Assembly: GCF_000502835.1 (NCBI RefSeq) | Contig: NZ_AYVL01000004.1 | Coordinates: 343,806 to 407,805 of the forward strand | DNA from: Mesorhizobium sp. LSJC280B00 | GTDB taxonomy: Bacteria > Pseudomonadota > Alphaproteobacteria > Rhizobiales > Rhizobiaceae | Length of the DNA stretch: 64,000 nucleotides | Direction: 5' to 3' | Shown: positions 37,480-46,728 of the stretch, piece by piece | Numbering within the stretch: the stretch's first letter is position 1 | How the letters are laid out: every line of letters starts with the position of its first letter | Program-made: the position numbers and the translations under genes | Notes under the pieces: generated by a model | The model's input: the letters and a program-made list of their open reading frames with translations, nothing else | The model's database searches: none | Told to the model about the DNA's origin: nothing

Positions 37480-38835
37480 ATGACTGACAAAACGACCCGC
37501 GACCGGCCATTGGCCAGCCTGAACCGTCGTCGGCTGATCCAGGGCGGCGCCACTTTCGCTGCCGCCGGCCTCACAGGCTTCCCGTTCATCAACAGGATGG
37601 CCGTGCGCGCTCAGGAAGCGCCGCTGAAATTCTGGCAGTTCTATGCGCCTGGCGGAGACGTGAAGCCGCAGGTCCAGTGGTTCGAAAAGCTGGTGGCCGA
37701 CTGGAACGACGGCCACGACCAGAAGGTCGAGCTCGAATATGTCGTCAACAGCGAATACATCTCCGGTTCCAAGCTGGCAACGGCCTTCGCGTCGGGCGAG
37801 GGCCCTGACATCTTCCTCATCAGCCCCGGCGATTTCCTGCGTTATTACAATGGCGGCGTGCTTGCCGACCTGACGCCGCATATCGAGGATGCCGCCAAAG
37901 CCGATTTCCCGGAAAGCGTCATCGCCAACCGCATGGTGGACGGCAAGATCTACGGTGTGCCGATGGAAGTCGAGCCGATGGCCTTCTACTATTCGGTCAA
38001 AGCGTTCGAGGATGCAAAGCTCAACGAGAACGACGTGCCGAAGACCTGGGACGAGCTGTTGGCGGTCGCCAAAAAGCTGACGACGCCCAGTCGCTACGGC
38101 GTGCTGTTCGAAACGACTCCCGGCTATTACCAGAACTTCACCTGGTATCCGTTCCTGTGGCAGGGCGGCGGCGAATTCCAGGGCAAGGACGGCAAGAGCG
38201 CCTTCGATTCGCCGGCCACCGTCCAGGCGCTGAAACTCTGGCAGGATGCCATCAATACCGGCGTGGCGCCGCGTCAGGTGGTCGGCGGCGGCTTCGACAT
38301 AGTCGCCAATCTCGGGGCAGGGCTGTGCGCCATGCAGAACTGCGGCATCTGGGGCATTTCGGCGATGGACAACAACGCCAAGGACGTGCCCTACGGCATC
38401 TTCAAATTGCCGACACCGGCCAATGGCAAATACGTCACCGTCGGCGGTGGCTGGGCCTTTGTCGCCAATGCCGGAGGCAAGAACCCAGATGCCTCCGCCC
38501 AGTTCTGCGCCTGGGCGCTGGCCTCAATGGACCAGGCCTCGATCGACCGGGTCGTCAACTGGTGCACTGTCGCCAAGAGCGACATGCCGCCGCGCAACAG
38601 CGCGCTGAAGGCCGGCGCCGATGTCTTCAGCACCGGCAAGTTCGGCACCTTCGCCAAGGAGATCCATCCGGGGACGCGCGCCGAGCCGCGGGTTCCGCCG
38701 GAGGCCTACAAGATCATCTCCGACGCCATCCAGTCGGCACAGCTTGGCGGGGTCGATGCCCAGCAGGCGGCGACGACGGCCAGTCAGCAACTCGATGCGT
38801 TCCTCGCTTCCTATTCCGGCGCGCCGATCCTTTAG
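37480..38835 (+). CDS. Sugar ABC transporter substrate-binding protein, Tat-type signal
   Basis: The 451-residue family-1 binding protein begins with a twin-arginine-like signal (LNRRRLIQGGATFAAAGLTG). The core shows FWQFYAPGGDVKPQVQWFE, SGEGPDIFLISPGDFLRYY and GGGWAFVANAGGKNPDASA. The ATG at 37480 follows GGGAGG and is preferred to the TTG three bases earlier. Two permeases and a GH172-type protein follow in one operon, but no ATPase, so a shared MalK/UgpC-type ATPase is needed. The ligand may be an arabinofuranose- or fructose-containing glycan. Confidence 0.9.
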   Translation: MTDKTTRDRPLASLNRRRLIQGGATFAAAGLTGFPFINRMAVRAQEAPLKFWQFYAPGGDVKPQVQWFEKLVADWNDGHDQKVELEYVVNSEYISGSKLATAFASGEGPDIFLISPGDFLRYYNGGVLADLTPHIEDAAKADFPESVIANRMVDGKIYGVPMEVEPMAFYYSVKAFEDAKLNENDVPKTWDELLAVAKKLTTPSRYGVLFETTPGYYQNFTWYPFLWQGGGEFQGKDGKSAFDSPATVQALKLWQDAINTGVAPRQVVGGGFDIVANLGAGLCAMQNCGIWGISAMDNNAKDVPYGIFKLPTPANGKYVTVGGGWAFVANAGGKNPDASAQFCAWALASMDQASIDRVVNWCTVAKSDMPPRNSALKAGADVFSTGKFGTFAKEIHPGTRAEPRVPPEAYKIISDAIQSAQLGGVDAQQAATTASQQLDAFLASYSGAPIL

Positions 38836-38847
38836 GCCCTTTCCAGC

Positions 38848-39783
38848 ATGGATCAGATGAAACCGCCAGCCGCGGGCGCGAATTCCGCCCGCGGCCTCAC
38901 CGCCAAGCAAAGGGAGCGCTGCGCCGCATGGCTGTTCGTCCTGCCCGATGCGCTTGGCCTGCTGGTGTTCGTCGGCGTGCCGATGCTGCTGTCGCTCGTA
39001 GTCGGGTTCTTCGAGGTCAACGGCTTCGGCGGCTACAGGTTCGTCGGGTTCGGCAATTACAGGCGCATGTGGGGCGACCCGCTGTTCTGGTCGTCCGTGA
39101 AGGTGACGGTAGCTTATGCCGTCATGCTGGTGCCGGCGCTCTACGTCGCCGGACTGGGACTGGCGCTTCTGGTGCAGAAGACCAACCGCTTCAACGCGGT
39201 CATGCGCTCGATGTTCTTTGCGCCGCAGATGGTCAGCCTGGTCGTGGTGGCGCTCGTGTGGCAGCTCATGCTGGTCGAAAAGGTCGGCATCGTCAGCCGG
39301 CTGGCGCCGCTCGTCGGCCTCGGCGGAATTTCGCTGCTCGGCGATCCAAATCTGGCGCTGTTCACGCTGGTGCTGGTCAGCGTCTGGTTCCTGATGGGTT
39401 TCTACATGCTGATCTTCCTCGGCGGGCTCCAGGACATCCCGGCAGAGTACTACGAAGCCGCAAAGATCGACGGTGCCGGGCCGGTGACAAGCTTCTGGTA
39501 CATTACTTTGCCCTTGCTCAAGCCGACCAGCTTCTTCGTCCTCCTGGTCTCGCTCGTCGCGGCTGTCGCCGGCGGCCAGGTCTTCGACCTGATCTATGTG
39601 ATGACCAAAGGCGGTCCGGTCAATTCGACCTCGGTGCTGATCATCTACATCTACAAGCAGGCATTCCAGTTCGGCGCGTTCGGCTATGCATCGGCAATGG
39701 CATCGCTGCTGGTGCTGGCGCTGATGCTGGTCACGGTCTTCTTCTTCGTGCTGACGCGCGGCGGACGCTTCGAGCATGACTGA
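38848..39783 (+). CDS. Sugar ABC transporter permease, MalF-type
   Basis: The 311-residue membrane protein has six hydrophobic segments, starting with LFVLPDALGLLVFVGVPMLL. The EAA loop that contacts the ATPase is EYYEAAKIDGAGPVTSFWYI. It follows the binding-protein gene by 12 bases and overlaps the second permease by eight. Together they form the heterodimeric channel. Confidence 0.92.
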   Translation: MDQMKPPAAGANSARGLTAKQRERCAAWLFVLPDALGLLVFVGVPMLLSLVVGFFEVNGFGGYRFVGFGNYRRMWGDPLFWSSVKVTVAYAVMLVPALYVAGLGLALLVQKTNRFNAVMRSMFFAPQMVSLVVVALVWQLMLVEKVGIVSRLAPLVGLGGISLLGDPNLALFTLVLVSVWFLMGFYMLIFLGGLQDIPAEYYEAAKIDGAGPVTSFWYITLPLLKPTSFFVLLVSLVAAVAGGQVFDLIYVMTKGGPVNSTSVLIIYIYKQAFQFGAFGYASAMASLLVLALMLVTVFFFVLTRGGRFEHD

Positions 39784-40618
39784 CGGCCGAACTCCTTCCG
39801 GCCGTTCGCAGATACGGGCGGCGAGACTTGCCTGGATGCTGGCAACCGCCGCACTTGGCCTGATGACGGTATTCCCGCTTGTCTGGATGCTGGTCATCTC
39901 GCTCAAGCCGGCGAGCGACGTCTTCACGCCGAGCCTCATTCCGGAACGGCCGACGCTCGGCAATTTCCTCTACGTACTGACCGAGGTGCCGTTCCTGCGC
40001 TATCTCTTCAATTCGTTCTTTGTGTCGGCCACAGTAACCGTCGCTGCGCTGTTCTTCCATTCGATGGCCGGCTATTCGCTCGCACGGCTGCGTTTTCCGG
40101 GCCGCGACATTCTGTTCCTCGCCATGTTCTCGACCTTCCTGGTGTCGCTGCCGGTAATCATCGTGCCGCTGTTCATTTTGACGCGGACGCTGCATATGCT
40201 GGACAGCTATGCCGGGCTGATCATTCCGGCGATCTTCAACGCGTTCGGCATCTTTCTGCTCAGGCAATACTACCTGTCGCTGCCCAGGGAGTTGGAAGAA
40301 GCCGCGATCATGGACGGCGCCGGCTACTGGCGCATCTATTGGAGCATCATCCTGCCGCTCAGCCGGCCGATCCTGTCGGCGCTCGCGATCCTGTTCTTCC
40401 TCGCCAACTGGAACGCTTTCCTGTGGCCGCTGACGATCACCTCCGACCTCGATCTCTGGGTGGTGCAGGTTGCGATAGCAAATTTCAAGAGCCAGTACGC
40501 CGCCGCCTGGAATTACGTCATGGCCGCCTCGACCATCGTCGCCGTGCCGATGCTGGTCCTCTTCGTGATCTTCCAGCGCCAGATCATGGAATCCATCAAG
40601 ACAAACGGCCTGAAATAA
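39776..40618 (+). CDS. Sugar ABC transporter permease, MalG-type
   Basis: The 280-residue membrane protein has six hydrophobic segments and the EAA loop ELEEAAIMDGAGYWRIYWSI, with a typical ending (FVIFQRQIMESIKTNGLK). It overlaps the preceding permease gene and is followed after 24 bases by the GH172-type gene. It is the second channel half. Confidence 0.92.
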   Translation: MTDGRTPSGRSQIRAARLAWMLATAALGLMTVFPLVWMLVISLKPASDVFTPSLIPERPTLGNFLYVLTEVPFLRYLFNSFFVSATVTVAALFFHSMAGYSLARLRFPGRDILFLAMFSTFLVSLPVIIVPLFILTRTLHMLDSYAGLIIPAIFNAFGIFLLRQYYLSLPRELEEAAIMDGAGYWRIYWSIILPLSRPILSALAILFFLANWNAFLWPLTITSDLDLWVVQVAIANFKSQYAAAWNYVMAASTIVAVPMLVLFVIFQRQIMESIKTNGLK

Positions 40619-40642
40619 CCGCTGAAGCAAGAGGAGAAACAC

Positions 40643-41839
40643 ATGGATAATGCCGGCCTGTCGCCGCTTCGCGGGCTCGCCAAATTGCGCGACGCCAAAA
40701 CCCGCCGGTTCTCAAGCTACGACCGCACCGGCGGCAATGACGACCGGCTGCATATTGAACCCGGCCAGACGGTGGTGATTGCCGAGCATGACGGTGCCGG
40801 CATCGTCACGCATATCTGGGCGACGCTCGCCTGCAAGAGTGAGGACTTCCTGCGCAAGATCGTGCTGCGCGCTTACTGGGATGGCGAGGAATATCCGAGC
40901 ATCGAAACGCCGATCGGCGATTTCTTCGGCATGGGCCACGCCCGCACGCGCAATTTTGCCAGCCTGCCGGTGCAGGCAAGTCCAGAGGATGGCAAGGCCT
41001 TCAACTGCTACTTTCCGATGCCGTTTGCCAGCCACATGCGCTTCACCGTCACCAATGAGGCTGAGGACGACCTGCTTTTCTATTACTATGTCGATCTCGA
41101 ACTGCATGAGGAACTCGAGGAAGGCCTGGGCCGCTTCCACGCCCAATACAGGCAGCAGCGACCTGATGGCATAGACGAGACGGGGCTGGCCAACGAGCAG
41201 GTCCTGTTTGGCGGGGAAAACACCGACGGGAACGGCAACTACACCATCCTGGAGGCGGAAGGTCATGGCCACTATGTCGGCGTGCTCTATTCCGTCTATT
41301 CGCGGCGGCGTTCCGCACTATGGGACTGGTATGGCGAGGGCGACGACATGATCTTCGTCGATGGCGAGCCGGGCATTTCCGTGCCGGATACAGTGCGCAA
41401 GCCCGATCCGCGCATCGGACCGAAGGCCGAACTGATCGACGATCGCGGCGAGACCGGCCCCGGCGCCAACGATGCCTGGCCGCCGACGCTGCACGGCACC
41501 GGCACGGAAGATTATTTCAATACGGCATGGTGCCCGACACAGGACTACAGCGCGCCCTATCACGGCATCATCGCCGCCGGCGGGCCGAACTGGACCGAGC
41601 CGGTTACGCTCTATCGCTGGCACATAGAGGACCCGGTCATCTTCCACAAACGCATCCGGGTGACCATCGAGCACGGTCACGCCAATCGCCGCTCGGACGA
41701 CATTTCGTCGGTCGCCTTCTGGTATCAGGCCGAACCGCACAAACCGTTCGAAGCGCTTGCCGATGTCGAGGACCGCATCCCCACCTATCGCGCGCCTTAT
41801 CACAATTGGAATGCCGCCTTCGACGAGAAGAGGCGTTAG
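40643..41839 (+). CDS. DUF2961 / GH172-family protein
   Basis: The 398-residue soluble protein has DUF2961 features: TRRFSSYDRTGGNDDRLHIE, GIVTHIWATLACKSEDFLRK, TPIGDFFGMGHARTRNFASL and LHGTGTEDYFNTAWCP. The E in GTGTEDYF lies at the place of a catalytic acid in GH172, which includes alpha-D-arabinofuranosidases and a difructose dianhydride synthase. It is cytoplasmic, so it would act on an imported oligosaccharide. It ends the LacI-SBP-permease operon; an AGGAG site precedes the ATG. Substrate is inferred only from family membership. Confidence 0.82.
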   Translation: MDNAGLSPLRGLAKLRDAKTRRFSSYDRTGGNDDRLHIEPGQTVVIAEHDGAGIVTHIWATLACKSEDFLRKIVLRAYWDGEEYPSIETPIGDFFGMGHARTRNFASLPVQASPEDGKAFNCYFPMPFASHMRFTVTNEAEDDLLFYYYVDLELHEELEEGLGRFHAQYRQQRPDGIDETGLANEQVLFGGENTDGNGNYTILEAEGHGHYVGVLYSVYSRRRSALWDWYGEGDDMIFVDGEPGISVPDTVRKPDPRIGPKAELIDDRGETGPGANDAWPPTLHGTGTEDYFNTAWCPTQDYSAPYHGIIAAGGPNWTEPVTLYRWHIEDPVIFHKRIRVTIEHGHANRRSDDISSVAFWYQAEPHKPFEALADVEDRIPTYRAPYHNWNAAFDEKRR

Positions 41840-41915
41840 GCCGGGATGCGTTCGAATTGAACCGTGCATCCCGCGCTATCTGTGTCGGGGCACGACCGTG
41901 CCGCAGCGCGCCACC

Positions 41916-42287
41916 TCAGCTGCGAGGTGGAAGTTGCTGGACAGACCAGGTGTTGCCGTCGGGATCCTCAAAGAAGACAAATCTGCCCCAGGGAAAATCC
42001 TTGATATCGCTGACCTCGATACCTTGAGCGGCCAGGTACCGGTGTGCCTCATCGACATCGGGCACGACCAGTTGCAGGCCCCTTATGGATCCCGGGGGGC
42101 TGTCGACGAGGCCCTTGCCCATGGCAATCGAACAGGCCGAACCGGGCGGCGTCAATTGCACGAAACGTATCTCGTCGCTTACGGTGTGGTCGTGATCGAG
42201 ATGAAAGCCGACCTTCCCAACATAAAAGGCAATTGCTCTATCGACGTCCGATACGGGGACCGGGACCAGTTCCAGCTTCCAATCCAT
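41916..42287 (-). CDS. VOC-family (glyoxalase/dioxygenase-fold) protein
   Basis: The 123-residue protein starts at the ATG at 42287 with MDWKLELVPVPVSDVDRAIA, has two beta-alpha-beta repeats (FVQLTPPGSACSIAMGKGL; LQLVVPDVDEAHRYLAAQGI) and ends FVFFEDPDGNTWSVQQLPP, where Glu is a likely metal ligand. It is soluble. VOC proteins range from glyoxalases to resistance proteins, so no activity is assigned. A small hairpin overlaps its stop codon (41911-41930). Confidence 0.85.
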   Translation of the reverse strand: MDWKLELVPVPVSDVDRAIAFYVGKVGFHLDHDHTVSDEIRFVQLTPPGSACSIAMGKGLVDSPPGSIRGLQLVVPDVDEAHRYLAAQGIEVSDIKDFPWGRFVFFEDPDGNTWSVQQLPPRS

Positions 42288-42642
42288 GACAGCCCTTTCG
42301 CAGCTTGATCGCCAAGTGGTGCCGAACACCGTGGGCGCCATCCCGCCATCTTCCCAATGCCATTGTCGGCGCGGGCCGCTCAGTCAGTCAAGAGATACCC
42401 GGGCTCGGGCAACGTGAGGACTGGTCTCATTGCTGACGGCGTTCGGAACCGATGAGCGCAAGCTCAGTTAGACGGAGGACAACCACCTTTCGGATCAGCA
42501 AAGACGACTTTAATGATCGGAACGCAGGGCGCCGAATACAACTGTGGGAAGGTTGAACGGGCGTCGTTGACGCGCGAAGGGATTGCTTGGAAGCGACGCT
42601 CGCCGAAGCTGGCGAGATCGTCGGACGGCGAAGCCGAAGCGC
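42288..42642. other. Spacer before the binding-protein remnant
   Basis: No complete gene is visible in these 355 bases. The right-hand part may be decayed upstream sequence of the binding-protein remnant, but its translation shows nothing recognisable. Confidence 0.4.
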
Positions 42643-42894
42643 AATTATGCCGTGAATGCCTACGATTCGGCCTGCCTTCTCCTTGCCGCGATCAAAGACG
42701 CCAGCACTGTATCCAAGGGATATCCGAGCCGGCGCGACGTTCTGGCGGCGGTGCGCGATATCCGTTTCAGGGGAAACGCCTATCGCGAGCCGGTGCGGTG
42801 GGATGAAAAGGGCGACAATCTGGCCGCTGTGACTGCACTCAACGGGGTGGAAAACGGCCGCTTCCGACAGATCGCCGAAATCCAGCAGATGCAG
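42643..42894 (+). pseudogene. Remnant of a branched-chain amino-acid ABC binding protein
   Basis: The translation contains NYAVNAYDSACLLLAAIKDA, GYPSRRDVLAAVRDIRFRG, VRWDEKGDNLAAVTALNGVE and NGRFRQIAEI, a good match to the C-terminal part of LIV-type (Peripla_BP_6) binding proteins. The first three quarters of the gene, its signal peptide and any permease genes are missing. It is surely non-functional as a transporter part. It suggests a deletion or rearrangement at this spot. Confidence 0.75.
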
Positions 42895-43031
42895 AGGTCG
42901 AGCAGACCTGACGCCGACAGGCTCTCCGACCGAACCGGTTTCCGCCGCTTTGCCAGGACGATTTTCACAGGACCACGAAACAATAATCTCCGGTCGCCGT
43001 TTCGCCCGCAGAACCTTTCGAGGAGGCGACG

Positions 43032-43472
43032 ATGAGCGCAACCGGCTTGGACGTTTTTGACAAAACGCTGCAAATAACAAACATCTGGCTTGACGAGATC
43101 ATGGCGGATCTTGGTCCGGATCGACACGTGGCCTGGCATACATTGGGCGCCGTTCTGCGAACCCTTCGGGACAGGCTGCAGATCGGACTGGCGGCCAACT
43201 TGGGAGCGGAACTGCCGCTGCTCGTGCGCGGCGCCTACTATGATCGCTATCGGCCCGCCGACATGCCCGACAAGACACGCTCGCTCGAGAAGTTCCTGCA
43301 ACACATCGCCGATGAATTGAAATCGACCCGTCCTGTCGATCCCGAGGATGCGGCACGCTCAGTGCTGCGTGTGCTTGCACGGCATATCGACCTTGGCCAG
43401 TCGGCAAAGGTGCGGGATGCGCTGCCAAAGGAAATCCAGGTCCTCTGGCCTGAAAGCGTGGGCGTCAAATAG
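43032..43472 (+). CDS. DUF2267 domain protein
   Basis: The 146-residue protein starts after GGAGGCGACG and carries DUF2267 features: FDKTLQITNIWLDEIMADLG, AWHTLGAVLRTLRDRL, LPLLVRGAYYDRYRPADMP and RSVLRVLARHIDLGQSAKVR. It is soluble and alpha-helical. Such proteins are common in soil bacteria beside stress-response genes; the function is unknown. It converges on the LacI gene, with 12 bases between their stops. Confidence 0.87.
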   Translation: MSATGLDVFDKTLQITNIWLDEIMADLGPDRHVAWHTLGAVLRTLRDRLQIGLAANLGAELPLLVRGAYYDRYRPADMPDKTRSLEKFLQHIADELKSTRPVDPEDAARSVLRVLARHIDLGQSAKVRDALPKEIQVLWPESVGVK

Positions 43473-43484
43473 CGGCGATCCTGC

Positions 43485-44546
43485 TCATGCGGACGCGCGA
43501 CGGACCAACTGCCACGAAACGCTGAAAAGGGTAGGTATTGCGCCCGGTGTTGCCGAGATCAATGAGATCAGATGATCGGCAAGATGGTCGTAGTGGGCAG
43601 TTTCGGGGCCGATTGTCGTCAATGCCGGATGACTGAATTCGCCCTCGTCGATATTGCCGCAGCCGATGACTGCAATGTCGCCGGGCACGGAGAGGCCGGC
43701 CTCCTCGAATGCGTGCAGGGCGGTCACGGCAGCAAGATCGGATTCGACGAAAAGCGCGGTCGGCCGATCCTTGCGGGCGGCCAGCGCCGTAGCATTGGCA
43801 AACGCAGCTTTGCGCCCCTCTGCACCGCCGATCACCAGGTTGTCTCGCAGCGGAAGGCCGCGTGCTTGCAGGAAGCTGCGATAGGCGGCGAGACGGCTCC
43901 CGTCCACCGCTTGCTCATGCACCATATAGGCGATGCAGCGATGGCCGGTTCGGTAGAGGTAGTCGAGTGCCTCGAAGACGGCCCTGCCAGTATGCTGGCG
44001 CACAACCGAGAAGCCTGCCGGCTCGATGGTCGGATGGAAGATCACCGCTGGCCGGCCCGCGGCCGCCAGGCGCGCGGCCAAGAGCATCACCTCGGGCTCG
44101 GAGAGATGCTGCCAGTCGGCGATAATGCCGTCTGCCAGCCCGCTCTCGATTTCCCTCACGATCCGGTCGGTTCGCTCGAAGGTGTCTCCCGCGGTGACAA
44201 TTGTCGAAAATCCCCTCAGCGCCGCTGCAGATTGGATATCCTGCGCGATCCGGTCGCTGAACGGCACGCCGAGACGAGGCAGTACAAGGCAGATTCGCTC
44301 GGCCTGCTGGCGGCGCAGCTGCCGCGCGGTGCGGTTTTGCACGTAGTTGAGCTCAGCGACGGCCTCGAGGATGCGCTGCCGCGCCTCCTTGCCGACGAAC
44401 TTCAGGCGCGTGCTGTCGCCGCTGAGCAGGTACGACACGGCAGCGGTCGATACATTGGCGCGCCGGGCGACATCGGCCATGGTCGGCGCCTTTCTGCGAT
44501 CGGAACTTCTCTCGTGCATTGTTGGATCCGCTGCGCGACGTGACAT
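43485..44546 (-). CDS. LacI-family regulator of the sulfatase operon
   Basis: The 353-residue regulator has the HTH near residues 22-42 (TMADVARRANVSTAAVSYLL), the hinge LEAVAELNYVQNRTARQLRR and a sugar-binding core (RRASA end, IAVIGCGNIDEGEFSHPALT). It is last in an operon and follows the sulfatase by two bases. A palindrome with a CG centre lies before the binding-protein gene at 48987-49002, so it probably controls the whole operon by that site. Confidence 0.92.
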   Translation of the reverse strand: MSRRAADPTMHERSSDRRKAPTMADVARRANVSTAAVSYLLSGDSTRLKFVGKEARQRILEAVAELNYVQNRTARQLRRQQAERICLVLPRLGVPFSDRIAQDIQSAAALRGFSTIVTAGDTFERTDRIVREIESGLADGIIADWQHLSEPEVMLLAARLAAAGRPAVIFHPTIEPAGFSVVRQHTGRAVFEALDYLYRTGHRCIAYMVHEQAVDGSRLAAYRSFLQARGLPLRDNLVIGGAEGRKAAFANATALAARKDRPTALFVESDLAAVTALHAFEEAGLSVPGDIAVIGCGNIDEGEFSHPALTTIGPETAHYDHLADHLISLISATPGAIPTLFSVSWQLVRRASA

Positions 44547-44548
44547 GA

Positions 44549-45892
44549 TCAGCTGTCGCTCAGCCGGATTTCATTCCAGCTTCCATGTCCGGCGGCAAGG
44601 ATCTCGGGCCTTGCCTCGCCGGCCTCCTCCATCAGGGCAACGATGCGGCCTCGCAGCCATGCACGCGTCTCTGCGTGATCGGGCGAAGCTATGAGATTGG
44701 TTAGCTCGTTCGGATCGCCATCGAGGTCGTAGAGCCTCGCCTCGATATAGAAATCGCTGCCGGAATCCCGCCAGCCGTCTTTTCCCGGTGCCTCGACCTC
44801 ATATTTCCACCGTCTGGTGCGCAAGGCGCGGCCGACATGGTGCTCGCTGATTTGAATGAATATCTCGTCGCGCGGCGGCCGTTCGCCCTGCAGCGCGTCG
44901 AGCAGCGAGACGCCCTGCATCGAATTGGGCACTTTCAGGCCGGCCGCGGCGAGCAGGGTCGGCGCGAGATCGACGAGGCTGACCAGGCCTTCATATGTGC
45001 CGATGCGCTGGAAGCCGGGGCCGTGGAATAGCGTCGGCACGCGGATCGACGCCTCATGACAGGAACGCTTGTATTCGTTGTTGCGGGTCTTGAAGTGACA
45101 TCCGTGGTCGGAGGTGAAGAGGATGATCGTGTCGTCAAGCCGGCCAAGGCTGTAGAGCGCCTCGATCAGCCGTCCAAACGCCTCGTCGAGGCGTGCGACC
45201 ATGCCCAGATAGCCGGGGAAATGTTCCGCTGTCGTGCCGCCAAGTGCGGCGAGATCGCCGGGAATGGCGAGCTTCTTGCGGATCCTGTCCTCGTATCCGA
45301 GCGGGGCAGGGTAGTTGTCCGTCTGGTTCTGGTGATGCGGCTCGAGGAAGGACAGGAATAGAAAGAACGGCTCGTCTTCCCTCGATGCGACATAGCGGAT
45401 TGCAGCGTCGGTTAGGGCATCGACGCGGTATCCCGGCAGCTTCACCGCCTTGCCGTCATTGTCGTGGACGACGGTGTCGAAGGGGCCGGAAGTGAACTCC
45501 AGGATGTTGGAGGCCAGCCAGTAGCGATACCCGCCGCGTTCTTCCTGGGTGACCGGCTCGGCGGACCCCAGGTGCCACTTGCCGATGTAGGCGGTGTCAT
45601 AACCTGCCGCGACGAAATGATGCGCGAGCGTGCGCTCGCTCTTAGGCAGTGGGATATCGTTACGGTAGCAGCCGGTCGTAGTCGGGTACCGCCCCGTCTG
45701 AAAGACGGAGCGGGCGGGGCCGCAAACGGGCTGGCAGGTAAACGAATTCGCCACGAACGTGCCGATCCCGGCGAGGCGGTCGAAATTTGGCGTAAGCTGG
45801 AGCGGATTGCCATGGACGCCAACGGTGTCCCAACGCTGCTGGTCGGTGAAGAAGACGATCACGTTCGGTCGGCGGGACGTCATAGGGTGCAA
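44549..45892 (-). CDS. Type I sulfatase (arylsulfatase-like), cytoplasmic
   Basis: The 447-residue enzyme begins with RPNVIVFFTDQQRWDTVGVH, where the Asp residue binds calcium. The maturation motif is CGPARSVFQTGR within CQPVCGPAR, with Cys as the residue turned to formylglycine. Later blocks are IGKWHLG and LFTSDHGCHF with metal-binding Asp/His. No signal peptide is present. It sits between two permeases and a LacI gene, so it likely desulfates an imported sulfated sugar. The exact substrate and the sulfatase-activating enzyme are not in the window. Confidence 0.9.
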   Translation of the reverse strand: MHPMTSRRPNVIVFFTDQQRWDTVGVHGNPLQLTPNFDRLAGIGTFVANSFTCQPVCGPARSVFQTGRYPTTTGCYRNDIPLPKSERTLAHHFVAAGYDTAYIGKWHLGSAEPVTQEERGGYRYWLASNILEFTSGPFDTVVHDNDGKAVKLPGYRVDALTDAAIRYVASREDEPFFLFLSFLEPHHQNQTDNYPAPLGYEDRIRKKLAIPGDLAALGGTTAEHFPGYLGMVARLDEAFGRLIEALYSLGRLDDTIILFTSDHGCHFKTRNNEYKRSCHEASIRVPTLFHGPGFQRIGTYEGLVSLVDLAPTLLAAAGLKVPNSMQGVSLLDALQGERPPRDEIFIQISEHHVGRALRTRRWKYEVEAPGKDGWRDSGSDFYIEARLYDLDGDPNELTNLIASPDHAETRAWLRGRIVALMEEAGEARPEILAAGHGSWNEIRLSDS

Positions 45893-45905
45893 TAACTCCG
45901 AATGG

Positions 45906-46721
45906 TCATTTCATGCCTGCCAGCATCACGCTGCGGACGAAGTAGCGCTGCGTGAAGAGGAACAGCAGCAGGCTCGGGATGAAGAGAATGATCCCGCCCG
46001 TCGCCGTCAGGTTCCACTGGGTGAAGAATTCCTGGTTGAAAAGCGTCAGTCCCGTCGTGATCGGCCGCATTTCGGTGGTGTTGACGGCGACCAGCGGCCA
46101 GAGGAATTCGTTCCACTGGAACACGAAGGTGAGGAGGGCCAGCGTCGCCAGTGCCGGACGGACCTGCGGCAGCACGATGCGCCAGTAAAGGCCGAGTTCC
46201 GAGCAGCCGTCCATCCGTGCAGCGTCAAGCAACTCGTCGGGAATCGGACGGATGAACTGCCGCATCAGGAAGATTCCGTAGGCGCTCATGGCGAATGGAA
46301 GGATAAGGCCCTGATAGGTGTTGAGCCATCCCATCCGCGCGGTGAGCACATAGAGCGGGATCATGCGGATGAAGAATGGGATCATCAGCGTCGACAGCAC
46401 CGCGACAAACATGACGCGCTTACCGGCGAATTCCATCTTCGCGAAGACGTAGCCGATCAACGGATCGAAGATCAGATGGAGGAAGGTAATCCCGCCGGCG
46501 ATGATGAAGCTGTTGAGCGTGAAACGCGCGAACGGCGCCTTCTGCCAGATGTCGATGTAATTCGTGAATTGCCACGTCTCGGGGATCAGAATCGGAATGC
46601 CGCTGAAGACGTCGGCATCGCTCTGCAGCGACAGCGAAAGCATGTAGAGGAACGGAAAGATCGACAGCGCCACGCAGAAGAGCAGCAGTAGGTAGGACGG
46701 GAGCGTTTTTGCGAATGTCAT
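45906..46721 (-). CDS. Sugar ABC transporter permease, MalG-type
   Basis: The 271-residue membrane protein has six hydrophobic segments (SYLLLLFCVALSIFPFLYML at the N-terminus) and the EAA loop ELLDAARMDGCSELGLYWRI. It lies 13 bases upstream of the sulfatase and 7 downstream of the other permease. It is one channel half for the sulfated-sugar importer. Confidence 0.92.
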   Translation of the reverse strand: MTFAKTLPSYLLLLFCVALSIFPFLYMLSLSLQSDADVFSGIPILIPETWQFTNYIDIWQKAPFARFTLNSFIIAGGITFLHLIFDPLIGYVFAKMEFAGKRVMFVAVLSTLMIPFFIRMIPLYVLTARMGWLNTYQGLILPFAMSAYGIFLMRQFIRPIPDELLDAARMDGCSELGLYWRIVLPQVRPALATLALLTFVFQWNEFLWPLVAVNTTEMRPITTGLTLFNQEFFTQWNLTATGGIILFIPSLLLFLFTQRYFVRSVMLAGMK

Positions 46722-46728
46722 GCCAACC

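Noticed and set aside
42427..43080. 217-codon minus-strand frame over the binding-protein remnant
   Set aside because: The plus strand has recognisable LIV-binding similarity; the minus frame has none.
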